DNA of 64,000 nt from Linum tenue (GCA_946122785.1 CAMGYJ010000011.1:57338449-57402448), one strand, 5' to 3'; positions 24,482-36,525 are shown, numbered from the stretch's first letter. Program-made: numbers and translations. Notes: generated from the letters alone by a model not told the origin.

Positions 24482-25810
24482 CTACAGCGAGGTCTTAATA
24501 TAAGCCAGATGGGTCGAATTCGCCACTCTGCTCATCGTCTTCAGCTCCTCAACAATCCAGCACCTCGACGCATCAGTGTGGTAGAAGTACCCCAAGCACC
24601 GGCAATCCTTGCTGCACTTGTCGGCGCACGACTGCTGCTTCACCGGCGCGTCGCCTCTCGTATACTTCACCACAAAGTGATCCACCCCCTTCAGCTCAAA
24701 GTACTTGAAATCCTTCTTCTTCTTGCCGCCGCAGTCGCTCAGCTTCGGCGCCGTGCAACCGCTGCTCCAACCCAGCAGCCCGGTCGGAGTCGGGCAGCCG
24801 ACGCACTGGCTGTTCTCGCAGACGCCGAACTCCCCGCACCGCCCCGGCAGCTGGCATTTCGTCTCCAGAGCCCACGGATCGTCTTCGGAGAACACGGTCA
24901 CCGCGATTTCCCACAGCTGGGTCTCGAACCCGTCGGAATCGGTGCTGATTATGAAGGTGTGGATCCTCAAATTGCCGTCGATTTCCAGGCGGAGGTACGA
25001 CAGAGTGGTGTTGAACCGCGGGTTTTTGAAGAAAGTGCCACCGCCGCCGGCGGTGGAATCGGTGACCTTGGTCTCGAGATCCAGGTTCGCGTTGAAAGTG
25101 GTGTTGAGTGTGGTGGTGTTGTCCGGGAGGAAGAGGCGGCCTGCCCCGCTGAATGAGAAGTACCGATAAGGTGTTCGACTATTTGCCCCAGTGAAATACA
25201 TGGCCAAGTCCTTGGGCTCCAGAACCAAACTGTAGGCACCGTTCTTGTTCTCTTCAACCGATGCTCGGCTGATCAGTTTGGATGCGGCTCCGGCCCGGAG
25301 CGACTGCCCCACCAAGAGGGTGTCCGTGGGTGAATCGAAGCTCTGCCAGACGAATCCGCCCTTGGAATTTTTCAGCACCATGTTGCCATTGTTGAGCAGC
25401 TGGAACGAAACTACGCCCTTGTTGGCAGTGTTTGATTGCCAGGCGATTCGGCCGTCGGAATGTGCAAGGACGAGGTTCCCATTTGCGCCGAGGGAAAATG
25501 TGGCGTTTTCGCCGACCGGGTTGCCGCGATTGGCCTCCCAAACCCACCGCATCAGCGCCTCCGACCTCACGGTGCCCATGCGCAGGGCCAAGGTGTACTG
25601 CCCTGGAGTGGTGTTGTAGAAGCAGAGCTCGAATGGGATGGCGGCGATGGAGGAGACGCGGTAGTTCGCGCGGTATTCGACTATGTAGTCGCCGAAATCG
25701 CCATCGTTGCTGAAGGTGAATCGGTCGGAGGGAGGGACGGTGGCTTGGGGAGTGGAAGGGAAGGTGGAGAGGGACAGCAAGCAGATGCAGAGTAAGATGG
25801 CTGGCGACAT
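24482..25810 (-). CDS. EP1-like secreted glycoprotein (bulb-type lectin and PAN domains)
   Basis: Intact intronless gene of 442 residues, a normal length for EP1-like glycoproteins. The N-terminus MSPAILLCICLLSLSTFPST is a signal peptide, so the product is expected in the cell wall or apoplast. Residues about 35-165 form the bulb-type lectin domain (WVWEANRGNPV, NGNLVLAHSDGRIAWQSNT, GFVWQSFDSPTDTLLVGQ). A central region follows, then Cys-rich segments (CQLPGRCGEFGVCENSQCVGC) and a C-terminal PAN-like domain (CADKCSKDCRCLGYFYH). There is no transmembrane segment or kinase, which separates it from S-domain receptor kinases. Family members bind mannose-type sugars or act in wall and epidermal functions; the exact role here is not known. 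The GC-rich body contrasts with its AT-rich surroundings. Confidence 0.92.
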   Translation of the reverse strand: MSPAILLCICLLSLSTFPSTPQATVPPSDRFTFSNDGDFGDYIVEYRANYRVSSIAAIPFELCFYNTTPGQYTLALRMGTVRSEALMRWVWEANRGNPVGENATFSLGANGNLVLAHSDGRIAWQSNTANKGVVSFQLLNNGNMVLKNSKGGFVWQSFDSPTDTLLVGQSLRAGAASKLISRASVEENKNGAYSLVLEPKDLAMYFTGANSRTPYRYFSFSGAGRLFLPDNTTTLNTTFNANLDLETKVTDSTAGGGGTFFKNPRFNTTLSYLRLEIDGNLRIHTFIISTDSDGFETQLWEIAVTVFSEDDPWALETKCQLPGRCGEFGVCENSQCVGCPTPTGLLGWSSGCTAPKLSDCGGKKKKDFKYFELKGVDHFVVKYTRGDAPVKQQSCADKCSKDCRCLGYFYHTDASRCWIVEELKTMSRVANSTHLAYIKTSL

Positions 25811-25871
25811 TTTCAGTGTGGAGGGTTGCTTTGCTCTGATTTGGAATGAGATGGACAGTGGCTTTCTTGAT

Positions 25872-25880
25872 CTATATATA
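25872..25880 (-). promoter_or_regulatory. Candidate TATA box of the EP1-like gene
   Basis: TATATATAG on the minus strand lies about 62-70 bp upstream of the ATG at 25810, a normal spacing for a short plant 5' UTR. Confidence 0.6.
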
Positions 25881-26566
25881 GGTGGAACTGTGGAAGGAAT
25901 TGTGATGGAGGGTTCTTTTCCAGGTAAGATCTCTGCACTCTGAAGTCGTCTGAAGTCTACATTGATTCATTATTCAACGGCGACCGGGACCGGCTGCTGC
26001 AGAAATTGGATGAATTGGATAATGGGGTTTGGAGCAAGTTGGCACCTTTACAGACAACAACAAATTCGATCGACAAAATTGGGAATGTGACAAATCCCGG
26101 ACCCTGATCATCATCATATATGAAAATGGATACACGTCTTAAGGAATGACGTACGAACGCTACAATATTAGCTTCTCTTAAAACTGCTCAGGCATTAACC
26201 TCACAAATACAGAGTTAGAAGACGTTGAATCTCGACGATGGTGTTGTGAAGCAGGTTGCCAGCCAATGCTCTGTTCCCTTTTCCCGTCTACTTGTAAATA
26301 TTTTAGTAGCAAACCTTATTGATGAGTGGGTTTGGTGATTCAATTAGGCTGTCTTAATTTTGGAAGATGCTCTGGTTATGTTGTCACAAATAAGAAATTG
26401 CCATTAAATACAACAAGTTGTCTCGATAAAAAAAAACTGCTTTTGTTTGTAGCATTTGGATAACACATGCAATTTGCCTAGATTAGCAATTTATAAGATA
26501 ATTCATAATTGTATATGGCCTTTCCTAATGTTGGCGGACGGGGTTTTGGATAAGAGTGATTTAGGG
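25881..26566. other. Upstream region of the EP1-like gene
   Basis: No gene seen. It contains the distal promoter and then AT-rich DNA. Confidence 0.4.
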
Positions 26567-26760
26567 CAGTGGCGGAGCTAGAAATCCAACGAGCGGGGCT
26601 AAAAATCTACGATTAGAGAATTCAAATTCACAAGAAGAGCTAAAGCCTTACCAATTACTATATTTCTCAAAATTTTAACCAAATTACATGTAAATTTACG
26701 TGATTTTGCTAGTTGAGTGGGGTTATAGCCTCCCCTGGGCATAGGGTGGCTCTACCATTG
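26567..26760. mobile_element. hAT-type MITE, 194 bp
   Basis: The left end starts CAGTGGCGGAGC and the right end reads CAATGGTAGAGC on the reverse strand (9 of 12 matching). It is flanked by a perfect 8-bp duplication ATTTAGGG (26559-26566 and 26761-26768). The 8-bp duplication with a CAGTGGCGGA end is typical of plant hAT-derived MITEs. It has no coding capacity. Confidence 0.8.
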
Positions 26761-27536
26761 ATTTAGGGTTTTCTTGTTCTATTGTTGATATTACTATTAT
26801 GTTAGTCGTTCATGATGTTAGGATTTGTATTATAAACATTTAATGATAGTATTAGTAGTTGTTCAGTTAGTAGATATCAAGGGTCATGGCAACTGGATTT
26901 TTTGGAAGAGCATTCGGTACGTTTGGTGGAAAAGGATGCCGAAGAAGAAATCATAGAAGATGTATAACCTCCGGTATCTTAAGATTCGGCCGTGCCGATT
27001 GGATTTTTCTAGAGAAGAAAGAACGTGGGTATAAGATAAGGAAAACCTAATTCACGGGACAAGATTCTGATATCGTATGGAATTCAATGAGAAGATGAAG
27101 TTGGAGGGCCCCGCAAAGGGGCTCTTGGACACAGAGCGCATATAATATCATCTATCACAATAAAAATGTACATGATTAACAACTAATATTCTGTTAATAC
27201 AATAACTAACTAGTTAAAAGGAACTAACTAGTTGAACCATACCATTTTGTTATATGCCCTTCAATTGCTACCAAGACAGATGGTTTCATATAAACCAATT
27301 CTAAAAGTGCGGACCATGATCAACAAAGAATCGAGTCTTAAACAGAAAGTGTAGTTTTGATATATTAAATATTGGAGCAATAGTTGTGACAGACTCGATG
27401 AGCGGGTTGAATTCATGAAAGTCAGAATTGTATTGTAGTATCGGATTCATCGAGTTTCTCTCTAACCTTACGACAATTACAATGGCTACCCTCTATCAGA
27501 CAGAAAGAAGACCGCCGCAAGACACATAAGACCGTG
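26761..27536. other. AT-rich non-coding DNA up to the assembly gap
   Basis: No ORF with a recognisable domain. Part of 26990-27250 resembles retrotransposon LTR sequence (short inverted motif AACTAACTAGTT repeated near 27205-27235), but no terminus, PBS or duplication could be shown. Confidence 0.35.
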
Positions 27537-27636
27537 NNNNNNNNNNNNNNNNNNNNNNNNNNNNNNNNNNNNNNNNNNNNNNNNNNNNNNNNNNNNNNNN
27601 NNNNNNNNNNNNNNNNNNNNNNNNNNNNNNNNNNNN
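27537..27636. other. Assembly gap of 100 N
   Basis: Exactly 100 N, the conventional length for a gap of unknown size. Sequences left and right of it need not be contiguous. The right edge begins directly in a minisatellite, which probably broke the assembly. Confidence 0.98.
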
Positions 27637-27639
27637 TAA

Positions 27640-28165
27640 TCACTATAAACATACTAAAAATGTTTCTAAAACCCACAAGAAACCTCTTAATGTAGACCAT
27701 AAATCTCCTAAAATATACCAGAAGCTCTATAAAGCAAACCACAAACACAAAAAACAAACCACCAAAAACATCCATAAACCTCTCAATGCATACCACAAAT
27801 TTCATAAAACAAACCACAAACCTCACAAAGCAAACCACAAAATGTATCATAAGCACACCAGAAACTTCTTAATGCAAACTAGAAACCTCCTAATGCATAC
27901 CACAAATCTCCTAAAACAAACTAGAAACCCCACAATGCAAACCACAACATTTGCGAAAGCACACCAGAAACCTCATAATGCAAACCACAAACACAGTAAA
28001 TCAAACCACAAAAAAACAAACCATAAATGTCCTAATGCAGACCACAAATATACTAAAACAAACCAGAAACCTCACAATGCAAACCACAAATTTTTTGAAA
28101 GCAAACCAGAAACTTCTCAATGCAAACCACAAACATGATAAAGCAAACCACAAATAGCATAAAAA
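27640..28165. repeat. Degenerate minisatellite, roughly 21-bp unit
   Basis: Repeated blocks of the type CAAACCACAAACCTCCTAAT or CCAGAAACCTCACAATG, about 25 diverged copies. The low-complexity open frames on either strand are a by-product of the repeat and are not genes. The left boundary is the N gap. Confidence 0.85.
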
Positions 28166-28214
28166 ATACGAGAAACCAATCCATATATCTCACAATGAAA
28201 ACAATTATAGCTTA

Positions 28215-28701
28215 GTTTGGCCCTGCTGTACCTTTTGCAGAAGCAGCTTCTGGCTGGAGCTTTTAGATAAGTACTTTTCAAAAAAAGCAGTTTAGTGATT
28301 GGCTGTAAAACTATTAAAATTGCTTTTTAATATGAGCAGTTGTGTAAAATGACTATAAAGGGCTTATAATATAAAATAAAAATAAAAATTCTAAACAATA
28401 AAAAGTAGTCAAAATGGATCTTGTTAGATTTCTTTTATATTAAATAATATGATTTTATAATTTATTTTATTTTTAAAATAACATAAATGAAGAAAAATTA
28501 TATTTTCTGAAATAAAATTAAAATATGGTAAGGATAATCTTGTATTTTCAAAACAGCTTTTCGTAGAAGCTCCAAATCGGAGATTCTGCTTTTATGTTAT
28601 ACAAAAGCGCTTTTCAGCTTTTCAAAAGTCGAGCTTTTGGAGGTGTTTGGTCTTGCTTCAGCTTTTGGAGCCGAAAAGCACTTCTAAAAGCGGGGCCAAA
28701 C
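28215..28701. mobile_element. hAT-like MITE, 487 bp
   Basis: Terminal inverted repeats GTTTGGCCC / GGGGCCAAAC extend into an imperfect AAGCAGCTTCTGGAGCTTTT-like subterminal palindrome. The flanks are ATAGCTTA (28207-28214) and ATAGACTA (28702-28709), an 8-bp duplication with two changes. The body is AT-rich and non-coding. Confidence 0.75.
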
Positions 28702-28711
28702 ATAGACTATA

Positions 28712-28980
28712 TCTGGTGGTCGTTGATCGGTGGTCGTTGACCGTTGACCGGTGGTTGTTGACCGTTGACCAAACTCTGATGACCATCAGTGAGTAGATTC
28801 CGGCGCCGATAGATATATTCCGGCGCCGATGACTAGATTCCGACGCCGGTAAGCATATTCCAACCACGGTGAGCATATTCCGGCGAAAGTGGCATATTCC
28901 AATGACAAAAAAGCATATTCCGACGACGAAAAGCATATTTCGTTCACTGGCGATCGGTGGCAGAATTCCGACGACCAAAA
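28712..28980. repeat. Two adjacent minisatellites
   Basis: The first block (about 28716-28775) repeats GGTGGTCGTTGACCGTTGACC. The second (about 28795-28975) repeats a 20-22 bp unit around CATATTCCGGCGCCGATGA with strong divergence. No coding potential. Confidence 0.75.
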
Positions 28981-29869
28981 TTTTGGGCAGAAAATAAAAA
29001 AAAATTAATTTTTTAATTATTATTTATACATATTTTTCATAATGATAATTATACCCTTGCTTTGATTTTACACTAGGTCAACTCAACTAATAAAAGTCAT
29101 CACAATCCTAACTTCCTATTGGTTGGAGACTAATGTAGTTATAATAACAACAAAAGAAGTGTTGTTATAGTATATTGGGTAAGCAACACTGAAATCGATA
29201 CTTGGAGCCCCAAAATTCCTAGCAAAATCCGCAACCGGCGCACCAAATTTCGGGCTACGCAGATAACAATGCTTTGCTTAAATAGTCATCCATGAATCAT
29301 GAAAACGTCATGGACATGCAGATGTCTAAAAATGTCACAGAAGATACATCTCAATTCTATCTTGATTCAAAGATTCCATACCAAAAGATCAATCATGCAT
29401 AATCTATTATAAGAATTGCACAAAAGGGCACCAACAGAGGTTGAGAATCACTTACTGTAATGCATAGTAGGTGGAATGGAAGTTGGTCAAGAGGCAAGCT
29501 CAATAGCGAGAAACACAAGAACCATAGTGCAAGGAGAAAGGTTCGGGGTTTTTAGGGCGTCCTAACTCCTATGTGTTGGATTTTTAAGTATGGGAAGTGG
29601 GTATTTTTGTGAAGGAAGGATTTTAGGATAATTGTTTGGACAGCTTGTTTTGGAAATGGTGGATTGCGACAGAGCAAGAATGGAACAATAGAACCATTAT
29701 CATTTTTTGTGTGTGAAGGGTTTATGAAACCCTTTCTTTCTTTTTGGTGGTGTTTTACCTCACCTCTTTGGTGGGAGAATTTCTCCACAAATCTTCCAAT
29801 TACATATCACACACATATATACCATACACCACCACCATCGTAGAAAGCTCTAGGAAGGCTAATTAATAA
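28981..29869. other. AT-rich DNA without recognised gene
   Basis: No supported gene. Short open frames lack domains. The sequence next to 29870 is the left copy of the hAT target site. Confidence 0.4.
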
Positions 29870-30897
29870 TAGGGCTGGTAAATGGTTTCCCGGTTAACGG
29901 TATAACCGGCTACCGTACCGTTAACCGGTGGTAACCGGTTACACCATTAATCGACGGTAACGGTATGCGGCAGCAGGGAAGGAGTGTCCGGTATACCGGC
30001 TTATAGCCGGTTATTACCCGCCGGTTAATCGGTAATACCGAAAAACCGGAACCCTCCCCAATTCCTAGTGAAATGACGTCAACGCTCCCATTCTCTCTTT
30101 GTACCCTTCACGAATTCAACACCCTTGGACACGACCAAGCCCTTCGACCTTCCTCTTCTGTTCATCTTCTCCCCAATTGTCAATTGAGTGTAACCTAACC
30201 CTAACGAAAGTGGAAGAGATGCATTGCCGTCGACCTCCAACACTCACCGGGGTTGCTGCTGCCGACTGCTGGTCGAAGCCCACCATCGATTTTGAGAGAG
30301 CGCCGAGGTTGCTGCCTTGCTGGCGGAGAAGTATCGGCAACTTGATGGGAACAGGGACTATTGCCAGAAGAAATCGTCTTCTCACCTGTCGCCGGCAACA
30401 TATCTCTTGCTGCTCGATCTTTCCCTCTCGTCGTCGATCTCTGCTTCTCCTACCTCCCAAACTCATCCTCGAGCACCGTCCAACCACCGGTGATGTGAAG
30501 CTCACTATCTCCCACCACCGATTTTGAGAGAGCACCAAGGTTGCTAGCGAGAAGGTTTGGCGGCTCAACGGGAACGGGGATGAAGATTGAAGAAATCGTC
30601 TTCTCACTAGTCGCCGGCAGCGGATCTCTCGCTGGTCGATCTTTCCCTCTCGTCGTCGATCTCTGCTTCGCTCGTCTTCTCACCAGTCACTTGTTAGTGC
30701 CTCGGTGGTCTCGCTGGCTTCCTTTATTTGCGGTAAACGGTTTACCGTCAAATATCCCGGGACCAATTGTGTTCGGTAACCGGTATACCGAAGCACTTTC
30801 GGTTTCGGAACTCGGTGGCCATTTTCAGTTGTCCGGTATACCGATACCCAGTCAAACGGTAACCGGTTATACCGATACCGACCGTTTACCACCCCTA
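29870..30897. mobile_element. Non-autonomous hAT-like element, 1028 bp
   Basis: The inverted ends TAGGGCTGGTAAATGGT and, on the reverse strand, TAGGGGTGGTAAACGGT continue as subterminal arrays of GGTAACCGGT/ATACCGGT motifs. They are flanked by a perfect 8-bp duplication ATTAATAA (29862-29869 and 30898-30905), which places it in the hAT superfamily. The centre holds GC-richer sequence with an internal direct duplication (about 30279-30452 and 30509-30670, sharing TTTCCCTCTCGTCGTCGATC). No transposase is encoded. The centre may be a captured gene fragment, but no protein family is recognisable. Confidence 0.88.
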
Positions 30898-31884
30898 ATT
30901 AATAAGGCCAACTCACCATGTTGGCTTAGCCGACACTAACATGTGGTGTAAGTATTTTTTTCGTAGTTTATTTCTTTAAGTGACTTGATAGGTAGTTGGC
31001 GGATGAGCAGATTTTTTGCTCTTGCAATTTCTTCATTGATGATGAAGCTTCTGGAGTTGAATGGAGAATTTGCTTCAATAATTCAACAGTAGTTGGCGTC
31101 TGTGGCTCCTATAAATAGGCGCCGATTTTCTCGGTCCCCAACCCCAAAATGGTGCCTAGTGTGCCATTTTTTAGGGTAAATTGCAAGGTTGGTCACTGTG
31201 ATTACTAAAACCGGTCATGTTTAGTTACTAGAAATATTTAATTCTATTCACGGTCACTAAGATTAGTTAAACGTTTTAAGTTTGGTCACTCTCCGTCCAA
31301 CTCCGTTAACTTTGTCTAACGTGACAGTCAACTCACATAATTGACTGTTAAATGTGTGACGTGGCAGTTAAATAATAATAAAATAATGTTTTGAATAATA
31401 TTTAAATTCCAACTCACTTTCACAATTATTAAAAAATAAAGAATAAATATTTTCTTCTCCCAAAAAATCTAATTTCTTCGGCAGCATCCCCACCACAGCC
31501 GATGATGCTACCTTCTCCGACGGATCTCACCCCAAGTACATATTCCGGTGCCGACACCATCCTCCTCCCCATGATCGTACGCCAACAAGCGAGGGAGTGG
31601 GAGCGGCGGCTGGAAGTCTCTAAAAACGATGACTGGCTCTACCCTTCCACTGCCAAATCAGCTTCCCCATGGTTGTGATTGCTCATCCTCATGGCCCGGT
31701 CCACGAATTCGTAATTTGGGACCGAATTCTTGAGCTTCTGCCTCTTGGGGTACCTCCCGTATTCCTCGTTCTACTCAAAATCATTAGTGTCGGTGTCGTC
31801 TTCGTCGGAGTCGACGCTATTCTCGAGTTCGAAAATGACGTCCTCCTCGTCCTTGACGTAATCGTGGTGGTTGTAGTAAGTGAC

Positions 31885-32217
31885 TGTTGAAGAAGGAATC
31901 CTTGTCTCACAAGGATTAGGAAGCGCGCCAATGGAATCTGTTCAAATTCAGACTGCTGCAAGTTTGAGCAATACTGCGTCGTTTGCTTTATTACCATGCT
32001 GGTCCTTTACTTTATGTTTTGTTTTTTTAGTCCAGTCAAGAGTTGTTAGTCTGTTGAGAGTCTTCTGCGAGCTAGGTTGTTAGCTGGTTTGTGTTTAGCT
32101 TGATTCTCGGTTAGTGAACGTTGGGAGCAACCAATCTTGTGGTTTGCACTGACAAGTATAAGTATTTGGCTTTCATTCAATAAAAGACTCGTCAGATTGC
32201 AATTTACATGTTCTACA
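31885..32217 (+). repeat. Copia left LTR, 333 bp
   Basis: Begins TGTTGAAGAAGGAATCC and ends TGTTCTACA. It contains AATAAAAGACTCG near its 3' end, a likely poly(A) signal. It pairs with the right LTR. Confidence 0.93.
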
Positions 32218-32219
32218 TT

Positions 32220-32231
32220 TGGTATCAGAGC
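32220..32231 (+). other. Copia primer binding site
   Basis: TGGTATCAGAGC, complementary to the 3' end of initiator tRNA-Met, the usual primer for plant Copia elements. Confidence 0.9.
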
Positions 32232-32402
32232 ATTAGCAAGCTGTAACCATTGTTGCTTTCAAGCAAAGATTCTGAGTGATTGATTAAGGAAAGTGAGAGT
32301 GCAGTGCAAGATCTGGGTTTGGGAAACACGAGAGTTCTCTGGTGAGGTGTTTTAAGGGTGTGTGATTTCTGAGTGCTGTGAGTTGTGTGTGATCTGTAAA
32401 AC

Positions 32403-35400
32403 ATGAGTGATAACAATGGCTTTGCTCAAGTGGGGTTGCCAAAGTTTGATGGTGATTTCGATCACTGGAGCCTGCTTATGGAAAATCTCCTACGATCCAA
32501 GGAGTATTGGTCAGTGGTCAGTGAGGGAATCCCTGAGCATCCTGCTGGGGTTCAACTGTCTGCTGTGGAATCCAAGAACCTGGATGAACTCAGGCTGAAA
32601 GATCTCAAGGCCAAAAATTACTTGTTCAGCTCCATCGACAAGTCCATCCTGAAGACAATCACAAACAAAGCTACCTCCAAACAACTCTGGGATGCTATGA
32701 AGACAAAATACAAGGGAGTGCTCGTGTCCAGAAGGCTCAGTTGCAGGCTTTAAGGAGAACTTTTGAAGTTCTTGAAATGAAGGAGGGTGAGTCTATTTCT
32801 GCCTATTTCAGTGTGTTATGGTAGTGGCTAATGACATGAGGAATTGTGGAGAGGAGATGCCTGATGTTAAGATTGTAGAGAAGATCTTGAGGACATTGAC
32901 TGAAGGTTTAACTATGTTGTATGCTCCATAGAGGAGTCCAAGGACATAGAACCCTTTCTGTTGATGCCCTGCAGAGTTCCTTACGTTCATGAGCAGAAGT
33001 TTCATAGGAAGTCTGTTTTGGAGGAAGATCAGGCACTGAAAATGGCATATGAAGGTGGAGGTAGAGGTGGAAGAGGAGCAGGCAGAGCTGGTGTGTGGCA
33101 AGGAAGGGGAAGAGGGCGAGGAGGAAGAGGCTGGAATAGAGAGCATGTTGAATGCTTCAAATGTCACAAGATGGGTCATTATCGCAGTGAATGCCCTGAC
33201 TGGTACACAAATCAGCAAGCTCACTATTCTCAGCCTATTCCAGTGACAAAAGTGACAGAAATGCTCTTCCTATGATGTTCTGCTAATGGCTTTCTGGAAG
33301 AACCTCTAGCAGAAGCAATGGACAATTATTGGTTTCTGGATTCTGGTTGTAGTAATCATATGTCTGGAGACAAGAGATGGTTTGAATCTCTTGAAGCTAC
33401 TCAAGCTGGAAAGATTAGGCTGGGAAATGATACTAGATTGGATGTTGCTGGCAAGGCAAAGTCAAGTTGCAGCTGGGAAGTGTGAATCTTGTTGTACATA
33501 ATGTGTTCTATGTACCTGGATTAAAAACCAATCTACTGAGTATGGGCCACTGCAGAGAAGGGGCTGGAGTTCATGGTAAAGAGGAACACTTGCAGAATTA
33601 TCATGAAGAAAGAGGGTTTCTGCTAGAAACCACAATGAGATCAAACAGAATGTTTGTCTTGAAGATGAGTCAGGCAAGACTGAAGCTCATTGGATTCAAA
33701 CTGAAGATACCTCGAAGACCTCCTTGAGCCTTGGCACAGGAGGTTTGGTCATTTGAATCCTCAGGGTCTACTACAAGTGACACAGAAGGGGTTCATCACA
33801 GGCATACCTCAGCTGAAGGGGAAGGTTGGAGTCTGTTCTACATGCCAAGTGGGCAAGCAAACCAGGCAGGCCTTTCAAAGCACAGCCATGGAGGGCCACA
33901 CAGAAACTTAGCTGCTCCATGCAGATCTCTGTGGACCCATCACACCCATTTCAAATGGGGGAGAAGGTATATTCTTACCATAATTGATGATTTCAGTAGG
34001 AAGCTGTGGGCTTACTTCCTAGCAGCTAATCTGAGGCTTTGGATGGTTTAAGAAGTTCAAGGCACAGGTTGAAAAGGAGACTGGTTTACCAATTATGTGT
34101 CTCAGAACAGACAGGGGAGGAGAGTTCTTGTTAAATGAATTCCAGGCTCTTTGTGATGAAACTGGAATCAAGAGACAGTTGACAGCAGCTCTAACTCCTC
34201 AGCAAAACGGGGTGGCAGAAAGGAAAAACAGAACCACCATGAACATGGTGAGATGCATGCTCAAAGACACTCTAGTACCTGCAAAATTCTGGCCAGAAGC
34301 TTAACTGGACAACACATGTTTTAAATCGAAGCCCTACTGTTGCTAATGGTGGAAAAACACCACAGGAGCTGTGGACTGGTGCTCCCCCATCAGTCTCTCA
34401 CAGGTTGTTTGGTTGTGTGGCATATGCCATATACCTGACAAGTTCAGAAAGAAGTTGGATGATAAGAGTGTCCAGTGCCATTTCTGGGGATTTCCACAGA
34501 ATCAAAGGCCTACAGACTTTACAATCCAGAAACACAGAAAATTCTGGTGAGTAGGGATGTGGTTTTTGATGAAAGTAAGGGCTGGAAGTGGAAATCTGAT
34601 GTTCAACCTGTCCTAACAAGTTGCTATGGAAGGAAGTGATGATATCTATGAAGATTCTGATGGAGAAGAAGGCCACAACTTTCAGCTATTGCAGTTCCTG
34701 ATGAAACAAATGAGGAGGAAGAAGAATCTGAAGAACCTCCAAGTCCAAAAACTCCTACACCTCCTGCTGTACCTGAAGCTGCAGATGAAGATGCTGGAAA
34801 TGAGGCCACTGATGTGCTAGGCCTACCTCGAAGCACTGATCTTGGCCCCAGATCAAGAAAGCCACCAAGTCACCTAGCATATATGACTGCAACAGCATAG
34901 AAAGTGAGCAACCAGAATGGCTGGCTATGATTGCAGTATCTGAAGATCCTCAATCCTTTGAAGAAGCTGCCACAAAAGAAGTCTGGAATGAAGCAATGAG
35001 GCAGGAAATGAAGTCCATTGACAAGAAAACACCTGGGAATTAACTGATCTGCCTGCAGGTATAATTCCCATTGGTCTCAAGTGGATTTATAAGACTAAGT
35101 TTACTGAAACAGGAGCTCTGGATAAACATAAAGCTCGGTTGGTTGTCAAAGGATATGCTCAGAAGCTGGGAATAGACTACAATGAGGTCTTTGCTCCAGT
35201 AGCCAGATGGGATACTATCAGGTTGTTGGCTTTTGCTGCACAACATGGAGTTCCAGTCTGGCACTTGATGTCAAAAGCGCATTCCTCCATGGAGAACTTG
35301 CTGAGGATGTCTATGTTGAGCAACCACAAGGTTTGTGGTTGCTGGGGAGGAATCCAAAGTATACAAACTCAAGAAAGCCTTGTATGGCTTAAAGCAGGCT

Positions 35401-36450
35401 CCCAGGGCCTGGTACAGTCGAATAGAAGCTCATTTCTTGGCTGCTGGGTTCCAAAAATGTCCATATGAGGCCACATTGTTCATCAAACACTCTGGTGAGG
35501 AGTACTACTGGTAAGCATTTATGTGGATGATATACTTTATACTGGTACTAATGCTGCTATGGTTGCTGAGTTCAAAAATCGATGGAAGCAGAATTTGAGA
35601 TGACAGATTTGGGCAAAATGAAATACTTTTAGGGGTGGAAGTAATTCAGAAGAAACTGGCATATTCATATTCAGCAGAAGTATGCAAAGGAGGTATTAGC
35701 AAGATTCAATCTTGCTGACTGCAATTTTGTCCATAATCCACTTGTTCCTGGAGCAAAACTACAAAGCTGGAGATGGAGGTTTGTGAATGCCACTGAGTAC
35801 AAGCAGCTCATTGGAAGTCTGCTGTACATTATAGCCACCAGACCAGACTTGATGTTTGTTGTATGCTTATTAAGCAGGTACATGGAAGCACCCACCAAGC
35901 AGCATACTAGCAGCTAAAAGAGTTCTCAGATCTTAAAAGGCACACTCACCATGGTATATGGTACAAAAGGGAGAATGGAGAAGGAAGTCTGTTAGGATAT
36001 ACAGACTCAGACTATGCAGGTGATTCTGATGACAGGAAGAGTACCAGTGGATACATTTTCTTCCTTGCAGGTGGAGCTGTTTCCTGGGCCTCAAAAAGCA
36101 ACCTGTGGTGACCCTATCAACTACTGAGGCTGAGTTCGTGGCTGCTGCCTACTGTGCAGCACAGGCAGTGTGGTTGAGAAGAGTTCTAACTGAGATTGGA
36201 TGGGAATCAAGTGTGAAGAAGGCCACTGAGATCAGTGTGACAACAGCTCGACTATAAAGCTGTCCAGAAATCCAGTTCTTCATGGAAGGAGTAAACATAT
36301 AGATGTAAGGTTTCATTTCCTGAGGGAGTTGGTTCGAGATGAAGTTGTGGATTGCAGCAGTGTGGGACAAGGGAGCAAGTGGCTGACATTATGACCAAGG
36401 CTTTATCTCAAGAAGCCTTTCACAGGCTGAGAGCAGAGCTTGGTATGTGT
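32403..36450 (+). pseudogene. Copia gag-pol polyprotein, disrupted by frameshifts
   Basis: The ATG at 32403 starts gag (KFDGDFDHWSLLMENLLR). A CCHC zinc knuckle CFKCHKMGHYRSEC lies near 33155. The aspartic protease motif LDSGCSNHM is near 33330. Integrase is marked by LRTDRGGEF near 34100 and PQQNGVAERKNRT near 34200. Reverse transcriptase is marked by KARLVVKGYAQ near 35130 and YVDD near 35520, and RNase H by GYTDSDYAGD near 35995. The domains are split between all three frames by many small indels, so no functional polyprotein can be made from this copy. Non-autonomous mobility using another copy's proteins remains possible because the LTRs, PBS and purine tract look intact. Confidence 0.9.
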
Positions 36451-36525
36451 GATCTTCTGAATTCGAAGATCAGTGAAGATTGGAGATGGTAAGTGAACTG
36501 AAGCGTGAATTGGAAGGGTTCAGTT

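Noticed and set aside
24509..25169. Long plus-strand open frames opposite the EP1-like gene
   Set aside because: They are antisense shadows of a GC-rich coding gene with a full domain structure on the minus strand.
27842..28157. Asn/His/Thr-rich open frames
   Set aside because: Produced by the AT-rich minisatellite; no start context or domain.
27640..28980. CRISPR-like regular repeats
   Set aside because: Units are contiguous and diverged with no spacers, in a plant nuclear context; these are minisatellites.
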